NCBI GenBank assembly: GCA_012031335.1
Contig: JAAUTT010000062.1
Coordinates: forward strand, 1-11,393
Reading direction: 5' to 3'
DNA length: 11,393 bases
Source of the DNA: Bacteroidales bacterium
GTDB lineage: Bacteria; Bacteroidota; Bacteroidia; Bacteroidales; JAAUTT01
In this document: piece after piece, positions 1 to 8,199 of the stretch
Layout: every line of letters begins with the position of its first letter
How positions within the stretch are numbered: the first letter of the stretch is position 1
Notes under the pieces: generated by a model
The model's database searches: none
What the model was told of the DNA's origin: nothing
The model's input: only the letters and a program-made list of their open reading frames with translations
Position numbers and translations under genes: made by a program

Positions 1-750
1 CGATAATACATATAAGGCGTTGTTTTTAATGGCAAACCTTGCCATTGATCCTCCGGCTCCTATCGCTGATCCAGATCCAGTTCCTCCTCCTGATGTTGCG
101 CTGGAGAGATCCATTAACCCATTATATTTTGCATAGAAGTATACATAAGGGTAGGGATTGGGATTGGGTTTATTTAATTCTCTTTCCACTTCTTTTACCT
201 CCCAACTGATAACAACTCCCTTGGTTGGATCGGCCCATTCCTCACTAAAATCGACATCTTTGGGTGGAGCTGCATATGGAAATACATCCTTAATTCTGTA
301 CGACTCTTTTATATCGTTCATATTATTAATATCTATAGCTACCAAATCTATATAACTGTCAGCAAAAAGTGTGTTTTCTTTTATGGCAATATCCACATTT
401 CCGGGAATGTTAATAAAAGCCTTAATTACCGGATGAGCCGGGTCGTTATTGTCAACAATATGAATGCCTTTAAAATGCTCGTTGATGAAAATGTAATTGT
501 CTTTAAAGTAGATTTTTCCGGGTTTTTTTAAGTCTTGAGGTTCAAGATTCTTAACCGATTTGCGCAACTCTTCATATGTCATATAAACCGGTACACTGGC
601 TTTATAAATTTCGAATATTCTATCCTTACATGCGCCAAATAGAAGTGCAGTAAAGACAATTAGTAATGTTGGAAAATAATTTTTGGCCGAAAAGTTTTTG
701 TTTTTATTGGAGATGTCTTTTTTTATCGGACGGAATGGAATTGCGATCAT
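1..750 (-). CDS. LVIVD-repeat lipoprotein, partial (C-terminus beyond left edge)
   Basis: Reading the minus strand from the ATG at 750-748 gives 250 uninterrupted codons to the edge of the window, so the C-terminus is missing. The N-terminus is a basic stretch followed by a hydrophobic segment (about residues 26-40) ending in LLFGAC, a lipobox with the acylated cysteine at residue 41. This predicts an envelope-anchored lipoprotein. Residues of about 85-145 contain GIHIVDNNDPAHP, IPGNVDIAI and DLVAIDI, the hallmark phrases of the LVIVD repeat (a beta-propeller-like repeat common in Bacteroidota surface proteins). Around residue 220 is a Gly/Ser-rich stretch (SGGGTGSGS) that looks like a flexible loop, followed by the start of another repeat-like segment (ARFAIKNNALYVLS). 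The function of the family is not known. It diverges from the outer-membrane protein at 858, with 107 bp between the start codons. No other ATG lies ahead of the lipobox, so the start is fairly secure despite the long n-region. Confidence 0.85.
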   Translation of the reverse strand, partial: MIAIPFRPIKKDISNKNKNFSAKNYFPTLLIVFTALLFGACKDRIFEIYKASVPVYMTYEELRKSVKNLEPQDLKKPGKIYFKDNYIFINEHFKGIHIVDNNDPAHPVIKAFINIPGNVDIAIKENTLFADSYIDLVAIDINNMNDIKESYRIKDVFPYAAPPKDVDFSEEWADPTKGVVISWEVKEVERELNKPNPNPYPYVYFYAKYNGLMDLSSATSGGGTGSGSAIGAGGSMARFAIKNNALYVLS

Positions 751-793
751 ATTAGTAAAATTAGTTTGTTGTAAGATGATTAAAGTTTTGAAT

Positions 794-819
794 GGTTGCG
801 TTTATTTCGTTACGCAACC
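794..819 (+). promoter_or_regulatory. Hairpin followed by T-rich tract in the leader of the OMP gene
   Basis: GGTTGCGT (794-801) and ACGCAACC (812-819) form a perfect 8-bp stem around a 10-nt loop. The run tttatcttttattt follows from 820. That is the shape of an intrinsic terminator on the plus strand. No plus-strand gene lies upstream in this window, so it would sit in the 5' leader of the 858 gene and could act as an attenuator or RNA stability element. A protein-binding palindrome shared by the divergent genes is the alternative. Confidence 0.4.
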
Positions 820-857
820 TTTATCTTTTATTTCCATCATACAATAAAATTCCAATT

Positions 858-1589
858 ATGAAATCTATTACCCTGACTGCTTTATTAATTTTTTATTCCG
901 CATTATTGTATTCTCAGAAAAATATGGATGATGTTGTTTACCTGAAAAATGGAAGCAGAATCCAGGGAGTTATCCAGTTTATTATCCCCGATTCAATTGT
1001 TCAGATAAAGCAGTCGGGAGGAACTTTATGGGTTTTTAAAATGGATGAAGTTTCCATTATTGATAAAGAAGAAAAAATTAATCTAAGGAAAACGCTCCAT
1101 GAAAATATGGGATATCAGTTCGGCTTAAACGCTGGTTTTTTAGCGGGTTCGGATAATAATAGAAATAAAGCTCCATTTGGTGTTGAAATGATACATGCTT
1201 ATAAGTTTACGACCAACATTGCCATTGGATTAGGAGCAGGTGTTGAGTTTTTTGAAGCAACTCAGGTTCCACTGTATTTAGATTTACGTTACTATTTTAA
1301 CCAAAAGTATTACGCAACTTATCTATTTGTGCAGGGTGGGGGAATGGTGCCAATAGATGCTGACAATATTGAAATTGATGGATATGGCTTTAAGGGAAAG
1401 ATAGGCTATATGGTTAACCCGGGTATTGGCTTTTTGTTTCCTTTAAATGAGCGATCTGCAATTTCGGTTGGGTTGTCATACCGTTTTCATGAATTGAAAT
1501 ATTCTGGAATTAACAATATCAAAACGGATTATTTGAGAGTTGAAAAGATGAACCGTTTTAACTTCCGGCTTGGTTTCATATTATACTAA
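858..1589 (+). CDS. Small outer-membrane beta-barrel protein, function unknown
   Basis: The 243-residue protein starts at the ATG at 858, where a classic signal peptide begins (MKSITLTALLIFYSALLYSQ, cleavage after about residue 20). An in-frame ATG at 792 would add 22 residues ahead of the signal peptide and lies inside the hairpin region, so I reject it. Residues of about 25-75 form a short domain beginning DDVVYLKNGSRIQG, a pattern found at the N-terminus of many Bacteroidota envelope proteins. The rest alternates glycine and aromatic residues in amphipathic strands (for example GLGAGVEFF, YLDLRYYF, YATYLFVQGGG, ISVGLSYRFHEL) and ends FNFRLGFILY. A terminal aromatic residue is typical of substrates of the BAM insertion machinery. 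This fits a porin-like eight-strand-type barrel. I cannot name a ligand or a specific family. The gene is intact. Confidence 0.75.
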   Translation: MKSITLTALLIFYSALLYSQKNMDDVVYLKNGSRIQGVIQFIIPDSIVQIKQSGGTLWVFKMDEVSIIDKEEKINLRKTLHENMGYQFGLNAGFLAGSDNNRNKAPFGVEMIHAYKFTTNIAIGLGAGVEFFEATQVPLYLDLRYYFNQKYYATYLFVQGGGMVPIDADNIEIDGYGFKGKIGYMVNPGIGFLFPLNERSAISVGLSYRFHELKYSGINNIKTDYLRVEKMNRFNFRLGFILY

Positions 1590-1614
1590 AAATAGCTCTT
1601 CCTTCAGGATGTAA

Positions 1615-1640
1615 AATTGGAAATTCCACCTATTCCAATT
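1615..1640. repeat. Inverted repeat after the OMP gene (possible weak terminator)
   Basis: AATTGGAA (1615-1622) and TTCCAATT (1633-1640) pair perfectly over 8 bp with a 10-nt loop, 25 bp after the OMP stop codon. The stem is AT-rich and no clear T-tract follows on the plus strand, so any terminator activity would be weak. The rest of the 1590-1775 gap is AT-rich, and I see no convincing promoter in it. Confidence 0.25.
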
Positions 1641-1775
1641 AATCATTAAAACTTTTGATGTTTAAGTAAGCGTTTATTTGTAGAAGTTTTATTGTTGAAA
1701 TCTATTAAGATATAGAGATTCTTATATAAATATTTCATAAATTTAATATAAGGTCTCTACTTTAAAACGACAATT

Positions 1776-3244
1776 ATGACAGTTCGCAGAAAGCTTTTAC
1801 TGCTGGTGTACGTTCCTGTAATTGTATCGACAATATCTGCAGTTGTAATTTCATCTTATAAAATCCGCAAACAAGGAATTGAAAACCTGGAAGATAAGAG
1901 CGAAGCGATTCTTGATATTAGTATTCAGGAATATTGTCTCAACCATATTGATGCTTCAAGTATCATTGAACAAGAAGAAGAGGCACAAATGGGAAAAAAG
2001 CTTCATAATTATAATTTTCGGATTTCTTCACTCGATCCTGAAAATCCAAAGCATAATGCTAGCTCAAAAGATATTGAGTTTATCGATCATTTCGAAAAGG
2101 AGAAAAATAATCAGATCAATTATATTGATAATGAAAACGACTAGTTGTGGGTTATGCGTCCTGTATTTATGGATAAGACCAAGGGCTGTCTGGAATGTCA
2201 TGCGGTAACAAAAATCGGGTAAACATGCCAGTGAAAATGATTTAAGAGGCATTTTCATTATTTCTTCCAGCATGGATCAAACCGGAGAAGAGGTTAAATC
2301 TGCAATTACCCAGATAAGTTTGCTGGGAATCCTAATTACGGCAATGGCTATAATGATTGGACGACTCATTGTACTTAAAATATTAAATGTTACGCAGCAA
2401 ATTGTTTCTGTAAGTAAAAAGGTTTCTGAAGGTGATCTGAACCAAAAAGTTTTGGTAAAATCAAGCGATGAATTTGGAGAGTTGGCCAGTTATATTAACA
2501 GCATGATTACTGCTTTAAATGAAGTATTAACAACAGTGCGGGATGCTGCTAAAGATCTGGCCACATCCACCCGGGAAATTGCTGCTACTTCCGAAGAAAT
2601 CTCACAAGGGGCACAAAATCAATCGTCTCAATTCGAAAAATTGAATATTTCTTTTCATGCTTCATCTGGTAATGCCTTGAAAGCAAGTGATTATATTGGT
2701 AAATCAGTAACTAATGCCCGCGCAGCCGAATCTGGAATGAGTCAAACCATAAAATCTATGGAAGTTATCGAGAAAAGTTCTTCAAAAATAAATGAGGCTG
2801 TTAAGATTATTAACAGTATTTCTTTCCAAACGAATATTCTTGCATTAAATGCTGCAGTTGAAGCTGCTCATGCAGGAATTCACGGCAAGGGATTCTCCGT
2901 AATTGCATCGGAGGTGAAAAAAACTTTCAGAAGTTACTACTAATTCATCTGCTGAAATAAATATTATTACCACCGAAAATTTATCCCAGGTGGTGAGCGG
3001 CGTAAATATTGCCAGTGACGCCGGTGTTATGATCGCCGAAATTTTAAAATCTATAAGTCTAATAGCCCAAATGCTGAAAGATATAACTGAAGAAGCTCAG
3101 GAGCAAGCTAAAATTATTGATAGTAATCTTGAAATTACTAACTTAAATACTTTAGCGGCCGAAAAGTTAAGTGCATCTGCCAGTTCATTAGATAAACAGG
3201 CAAATCAACTCCTTGATATTGTAAAGCATTTTAATCTAAGTTGA
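1776..3244 (+). pseudogene. Methyl-accepting chemotaxis protein with CxxCH haem-type sensor domain; broken by one stop and two frameshifts
   Basis: Once the lesions are bridged, the product is a sensor of about 488 residues. In order: a first membrane segment (about residues 5-27); a periplasmic domain resembling DUF3365/Tll0287-like sensors, with WVMRP and a CLECH haem-attachment motif at 2187-2201; a second membrane segment ([19 protein letters not shown]); a HAMP domain ending in the SSDEFGELA region; and a signalling coiled coil with the conserved hairpin tip ([20 protein letters not shown]). Its likely role is redox or gas sensing coupled to CheA/CheW, but no che gene lies nearby. Lesions: an in-frame TAG at 2142-2144, after which the same frame continues LWVMRP; one extra A in the A5 run at 2210-2214; one extra A in the A7 run at 2917-2923. 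Removing each extra A restores the expected sequence ([13 protein letters not shown], then [13 protein letters not shown]). The indels look like homopolymer errors. The TAG, perhaps from CAG, needs a substitution, so true gene loss remains possible. Confidence 0.8.
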
Positions 3245-3380
3245 ATTAATATTTATTTGTTTGTCCGATTTTTGGTTAATATTTAAATTATTAACATTTC
3301 TTATCATTTGAAAGCATTGAAGTATCTGCAAAAATCTCTTAATTTGAGGAGATTATTCCAATTAACTGAATTACATTCAA

Positions 3381-6300
3381 ATGAGAAAAGCTTTGAAGAT
3401 TTTTTTTACAATCATATTTCTTGTTTTCTTTATTTCTAATCTGTTTTCGCAGGTAAAAATTACAGAAACAAATATCACTATTCCTACCTACCAGGTTGGT
3501 GCCCCCGAAACAACTCCTTTGTTTTATACTCCCGAAGGCTATCAGGGTGCACAGTTACGCATTTACCCTTATCCTTACATCGGTAAGCTTACGAATAATA
3601 AACTCGATAAAATTTATAAAGCTGTAATTCTCGAAAATGAATATATCAAAATATGTGTTTTACCTGAACTTGGAGGAAGGCTTTATTATGCTCAGGATAA
3701 AACTAACGGGTACGATTTTATTTACAGGAATACTGTTATAAAACCAGCCCTGATCGGTATGACAGGTGCCTGGATTTCTGGTGGTGTAGAGTGGAATGTG
3801 CCGCATCATCACAGAGCATCAACTTTTATGCCTGTAGAATATAAAACTGAGGAACATGCCGATGGTAGTAAAACTGTTTGGGTAGGTGAATATGAAAAAC
3901 GTTCCCAAACGCGATGGGTGGTTGGCATTTCATTATATCCAGGTAAGTCGTATGTCGAAGCATCTATGAGGTATATAAACGTTACGCCGGTAGTAAACAG
4001 CTTTCTTTTTTGGGCCAATGCCGCCGTGCATGCAAATGAGAATTACCAGGTTGTTTTTCCTCCCGATGTTGAAAAGGCTGTATTTCATTCAAAGGTTGAC
4101 TTCACCGATTTTCCAGTTTCTCATCAAAAATATGTTGGCATAGATTTTACAAAGGGTGTTGATGTTAGCTGGTGGAAAAACACTACTTCGCCCACCTCTT
4201 TTTTTGCATGGAACACCGAAAAAGATTTTATGGCAGGGATTGACCATGGAAAGAAGGCCGGTACTGCAATTGTTGGTAATCATCATGAATTTTTACCGGG
4301 AAGAAATCTGGAATTGGGGGAATAATGATGTCCAGAGGCTTTGGGATCAGATGCTTACAGACGACGATGGGCCATATCTTGAAATGATGACTGGGTTATA
4401 TTCCGACAATCAGCCCGATTATAGCTGGAATAATCCCTTTGGTTATAAAAATGGCACTATGTACTATTTCCCTCTGAAAAATATGTCATCAGTTAAAGAG
4501 GCGAACAAGGATGCAGCCATAAATCTCGAATTGAAAAACGGAAAAGCTCTGTGGAGGTGCTATACAACATCAAAACTTTCCAGTTGTCGGCTTATTCTTG
4601 CTAATAAAGGTGATGCTGTTTATACTGCAGAAATAAATCCCGATCCTGTTCTTCCGTTTTCAAAAGAAGTGAAAATTCCTAATGGAACCATTTTAGAAGA
4701 TCTTACACTTGTTTTACTTTCGCCAGATAACGAAGAGCTTATGAGGTATAGTCCTCCTGTCAAAAAAATCTTCCCGAACCTGCACGGTATAAGGAACCGG
4801 AAAGTCCATCATCCATTTCAAGTGCCAATCAACTTTTTCTTAAAGGGTTGCGCATTGAACAATTTGCTAATGCTTCCCTTGATCCTGAATTTTATTACCA
4901 TGAGGCTTTAAAACGCGATTCATTTCAATTTTTATCCAATATGCAGTTGGGTATCCGGTTTTTGAAACCTGGTTTGTATGAGACATCACTCGATTATCTT
5001 CAAAAAGCTATATCGCAGGTAACTGGGAATTATACATCTGCCAAATATGGCGAACCGATTTATTATGCCGGAGTCAATCTTTTTTATCAGTCGAGATTTA
5101 AAGAAGCATACGATTTGCTTTACAAATCATCGTGGAATCAGGAATGGAAATCTCAGGCATTTTATATACTGGCCACAATTTGATTGTATTAATGGCGACT
5201 ATAATTCAGCAATGGAAAAGCTCGGGGAATCATTAACTTCCAATGCCGATAATGTAGAAGCATTAAATTTAATGTCAATCATTTTACGCCGAAACGGTGA
5301 AGAAGAATTAGCAAGACAAACGCTCCGGGAAGCTGAGCGCATCGATCCTTTAAATCTCACCACAGCTTTTGAGTTGTATCAGCTTGCAAAGAAAACAGGT
5401 GGACGCACGGCTGCACTTGCTTTGATTAATTTTTTCCGTGACGAAGCCGACAATTACCTTGAAACCGCCTCCCGATATATTTTGGCTGGTTTTTACAGTG
5501 ATGCAGCTGAGATTTTGCATTTGGCAACAGCCCCGGAAGTTCCCATGACCTCAGTAAATCCCATGATTTATTATTACATGGGTTATTGTTACTATAAAAA
5601 TAATGAGGTTGCTGATGCTCAATCGTGGTTTGCCAAGGCTGCCGCCATGAATACTGATGGCTGTTTCCCATATGGGCATGTCAGTTATAGTGTGCTTTCT
5701 GAGGCTGTAAAGTCAAACTTAAAAGATGCCAATGCATATTTTTTATTGGGGAACCTACTTTGTGATCATGCTCCGCAACTGGCAAAGAAAGCCTGGCAAC
5801 AAGCTGCTTCTATTAAGGATAGTCCTGGTGTAAACCGAAATCTTGCTTTTATTTTAGCTCATATTGATGATGTGCCAACCCAAGCGGTTGAAAACTCGAT
5901 CATGCCCTGCAGTTAGGTTCGGTAAATCCATTGTATCTGCTTGAAAGAGATATTTATGCCGCATATTCAGGTCAAAGCCCTGAAAATCGCCTGTCCTTTT
6001 TTGAAAAATATAAGAGTATTTCAGCCGCCTGGGATAAAACAGAACTTCGAAGAGCGGAACTACTCAATTTAACAGGAAATTTCGATGAAGCTATTAAAAT
6101 ACTAAGATCACAACATTTCTATATTGCTGAAATTACAACACTCAATCCGCATATTGTATGGTCAAATGCCTATTTATCCAGAGGTATTAATTTTTTGAAG
6201 AACAATGAACCCGATAAAGCAATTGCCGACTTTAACGAGGTGATGAACTTCCCAAGAAATCTCGAAATTGCAAGAGATTCAAGAATTGCACTGGCTAACT

Positions 6301-6718
6301 ATTGGTTAGGGAAAGCTTACCAGAAAAAGGGGGAAGTTCGTAAAGCACGTGAATTTTCACATTAATGGCTGAAAAATCTGATGCAGCTTCTGGTTGGGGT
6401 GCCCAAGGTACAGCATTATTGCCTTTTTATCAGGCACAAGCTTTTGAAGAACTTGGAAACAAAGCAAAAGCTGAAGAGATATATAAAAAAATGGTTATTC
6501 AGGGTGAGGAACTGTTAAGTGCTAAGTATCATGAAGCATCCAACGATCGTTCGGTCAATATTCGCCAGGCAAGAAATTCAGATAAAGCTGAAGGCTATTT
6601 TTATATGGGACTGGGACTTAAAGGATCAGGTAACTCCTCAGAAGCTTCGGATAACTTTAAAAAAGTATTGGAAACGGCTCCAGATTTTTTCGATCTGAAT
6701 CTGATAGAAGGGTTTTAA
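3381..6718 (+). pseudogene. DUF5107 domain plus TPR secreted protein; broken by five frameshifts
   Basis: Joining six frame segments gives a protein of about 1,110 residues, the normal size for DUF5107/TPR proteins of Bacteroidota. It starts at the ATG at 3381 with a signal peptide (residues 1-24, ending NLFSQ). DUF5107 occupies about residues 40-330; visible landmarks are LPELGGRLYYA, GGVEWNVPHHH and IWNWGNNDVQRLWD. Such domains resemble the galactose-mutarotase-like beta-sandwich, so carbohydrate binding is a guess and the function is unknown. After a linker, from about residue 480, come tetratricopeptide repeats (for example FQFLSNMQLGIRFLKPGLY, ALNLMSIILRRNGEEELA, PDKAIADFNEV). The frame changes at 4304-4306, between 4762 and 4778, at 5179-5181, at 5891-5894 and at 6354-6357. 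Most of these are in A or T runs, and the protein resumes on track each time. Every segment still reads as constrained coding sequence, so sequencing error is more likely than old decay. The stop at 6716-6718 leaves 7 bp to the convergent pssA. Confidence 0.8.
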
Positions 6719-6725
6719 AACTAAT

Positions 6726-7474
6726 TTAGGTTTTGTGAAGTTTAGACTGCGTATACGATAAAATCACATAGAATAAAAATATCAGAGGGATTGAAGCTAT
6801 TCCCCAAATTATTATGCATGAGACTGATAATATAATTAACAGATACTTGTATATATTTTCCTTTAATTCAAAGTTTTTGAATTTTAAAGAAATCATAGGT
6901 ATTTCGGAAACCATCAGTAGCGAAAGTATGAGTGCTAAGGGGACAATTACATAAAGTTTTGTTAGGAAAAAAGCTCCGACTGATTCTGTATCATTTATAA
7001 TAAAAGGGAATGACGAAATAAGAAATGCTGTAGCGGGGGTAGGAACGCCAATAAATCCGTATGTTTGACGGGTATCCGTGTTAAATTTTGCAAGCCTTAA
7101 TGCGGAAAATGAAATTATTAAAACCGAACTGCCAAGCAGTATTATTTGAGAAATACTGGCTGTATTTACTGAAAAATCCGGGTTGGATTGCACTAAAATA
7201 GATTCAATTATTTTAAATAAAATTGCAGTAGGAAGTAAACCGAAGCTTATAATATCTGCAAGGCTGTCGAGAGACTTGCCAATTTCCGAAGATGCATGTA
7301 AAGCCTGGCAATAAATCCATCGAAGAAATCAAATAAGCCTGCAAGGTATATCATATAACAGCCCCAGTAAATATTGCCTTCAAGAACAAGGTAAATACCT
7401 ACCGTTCCGGAAATCAAATTCAAAATGGTTATAAAATTGGGTATGTGGGGGAATATTTTTGTTTTTATATACAT
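6726..7474 (-). CDS. pssA: CDP-diacylglycerol--serine O-phosphatidyltransferase (one frameshift)
   Basis: This inner-membrane enzyme makes phosphatidylserine from CDP-diacylglycerol and serine, the first step toward phosphatidylethanolamine. The start is the ATG at 7474-7472 (MYIKTKIFPHIPNFITILN, the usual opening of the family). The CDP-alcohol phosphotransferase signature DGxxAR-x8-GxxxDxxxD is complete once one base is restored: DGFIAR in the first frame, then GKSLDSLAD in the second. The break is at 7300-7302, where the coding strand has TTT and TTTT would give ARLLHASSEIG. Downstream, IISFGLLPTAILF, the cytoplasmic RLAKFNTDTRQTYGFIGVPTPA block and four or five hydrophobic segments complete a protein of about 250 residues. 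As written, the first part stops at 7247 after 75 residues, inside the catalytic motif. An essential phospholipid enzyme split by one homopolymer base suggests a sequence error. The GTG at 7193 is not a real start; the frame is open well before it. Confidence 0.85.
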
Positions 7475-7491
7475 AATAGGGTTTTGAGCTG

Positions 7492-7499
7492 CAAATGTA
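7492..7499 (-). promoter_or_regulatory. Candidate -7 box (TACATTTG) for pssA
   Basis: On the minus strand TACATTTG matches the Bacteroidota -7 element TAnnTTTG exactly and lies 17 bp before the pssA start codon, leaving a very short leader. I see no TTG at the usual -33 distance, so the call rests on one box. Confidence 0.35.
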
Positions 7500-7551
7500 A
7501 AATTTTTTTTGTGGAAGTTTATCTTTTAAAGTAGTTCGTATTATTCAACCC

Positions 7552-7581
7552 TTGCTCATAAAACCAATCGTTTTATATTTG
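7552..7581 (+). promoter_or_regulatory. Bacteroidota-type promoter for the HAD/cyclotransferase operon
   Basis: TTG (7552-7554), a 19-nt spacer and TATATTTG (7574-7581) match both elements of the primary-sigma promoter of Bacteroidota (TTG-N19/21-TAnnTTTG). Transcription would start near 7588 and read through the small ORF at 7651 into the genes at 7774 and 8196. It is back to back with the pssA promoter. The 299-bp gap between pssA and the HAD gene is thus filled by two promoters and one possible small ORF. Confidence 0.55.
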
Positions 7582-7650
7582 CAGTAATTAAATATTATTT
7601 ATCTTTATTGGCATTTTCGATGTTATCGATACATACAAAATAAGGGTTAT

Positions 7651-7755
7651 ATGAAATATTGCGACTGCCTCGAATTTATAATTAAAGTTGAATGGTGTGG
7701 CCATGATATATCCGGGTGTAAACCTGATCTTGGGAATAACATATTGACTAACTAG
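7651..7755 (+). CDS. Possible 34-residue cysteine-containing small protein
   Basis: An ATG at 7651 opens 34 codons ending in TAG at 7753-7755. It begins MKYCDCLEF, then has EWCGHD and SGCKPD: four cysteines (residues 4, 6, 16, 23) and one histidine (residue 18). The density and spacing could suit metal binding or disulfides, but I recognise no family. It lies about 60 bp after the predicted transcription start and 18 bp before the HAD gene, in the same frame as it. It could be a translated leader peptide, a small structural protein or chance. The short length and lack of homology evidence keep confidence low. Confidence 0.3.
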   Translation: MKYCDCLEFIIKVEWCGHDISGCKPDLGNNILTN

Positions 7756-7773
7756 CATAATGATTCAAAAACT

Positions 7774-8199
7774 ATGAAAATTGCAGTTGATTTTGACGGT
7801 ACTATTGTTGAGCACAAGTATCCAGCTATTGGTGAAGAGTTGCTTTTTGCCATTGAGACGCTGAAAGAGTTGCAGAGGCAGCAATATCAGCTTGTATTGT
7901 GGACTTTCAGAGCAGGAAAAGAATTGGATGAAGCTGTCGAGTTTTGCAGGAAGAGAGGGCTTGAGTTTTATGCAATTAATAAAAATTATCCTGAAGAGGT
8001 GTATGACGATTCCATTAGCCGAAAAATCAACGCAGATATTTATATAGACGACCGCAATATTGGGGGATTTCCCGGATGGCAGGCAATATGGAATCTTCTT
8101 AATAGGAATAACCCCGAGAGTCCAGGCCCATATAGTGGCTTTGATGGCTCGAAAAGTAATCAGACCTTTGGGGAAAAATTGAAAAATTTGTTTAAATGA
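7774..8199 (+). CDS. HAD-superfamily phosphatase-like protein (BT0820-like)
   Basis: The intact 141-residue protein starts MKIAVDFDGTIV. HAD motif I is DFDGT (D6 the presumed nucleophile, D8 the acid/base). Motif II is T44 in LWTFRAG, K84 in SRK is a candidate motif III lysine, and motif IV is the acidic pair D92/D93 in IYIDDRN. The core has no large cap insertion. It resembles the small HAD hydrolases of Bacteroides exemplified by BT0820, for which no physiological substrate is established. It is cytoplasmic, with no signal peptide. The last 25 or so residues are polar and variable. The stop overlaps the next start (ATGA at 8196-8199), so translation of the two genes is probably coupled. Whether their functions are linked is unknown. 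Confidence 0.75.
   Translation: MKIAVDFDGTIVEHKYPAIGEELLFAIETLKELQRQQYQLVLWTFRAGKELDEAVEFCRKRGLEFYAINKNYPEEVYDDSISRKINADIYIDDRNIGGFPGWQAIWNLLNRNNPESPGPYSGFDGSKSNQTFGEKLKNLFK

Noticed and set aside
158..355. 65-codon plus-strand ORF
   Set aside because: It lies wholly opposite the continuous LVIVD lipoprotein frame on the minus strand, whose sequence shows clear family motifs; this is an antisense shadow.
792..857. Upstream ATG extending the OMP protein by 22 residues
   Set aside because: It would place 22 residues before a classic signal peptide, and it overlaps the hairpin; the ATG at 858 is the better start.
2142..2144. TAG read as a sense codon (recoding)
   Set aside because: There is only one such site, in a gene with two other lesions; no other gene in the window needs TAG readthrough.
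2064..2273. Minus-strand ORF within the chemoreceptor region
   Set aside because: The plus strand here encodes the conserved haem-motif domain; the minus reading has no recognisable features. The minus ORFs at 3809-4018, 4089-4286, 5426-5671 and 10296-10523 are rejected for the same reason.
2917..4778. Programmed slippage at the A7 runs (2917-2923 and 4762-4768)
   Set aside because: A7 runs can slip, but the same genes are also broken at runs of only 3-5 bases and at non-repeat sites, so a programmed mechanism does not explain the set.
6341..6356. CACGTG core resembling a parS site
   Set aside because: The flanks do not match the parS consensus TGTTnCACGTGAAACA on either side, and the site lies inside the TPR-coding region.
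6712..6721. Palindrome GTTTTAAAAC between the convergent DUF5107 and pssA genes
   Set aside because: Ten bases of A/T-rich palindrome with no loop are too weak to call a bidirectional terminator.
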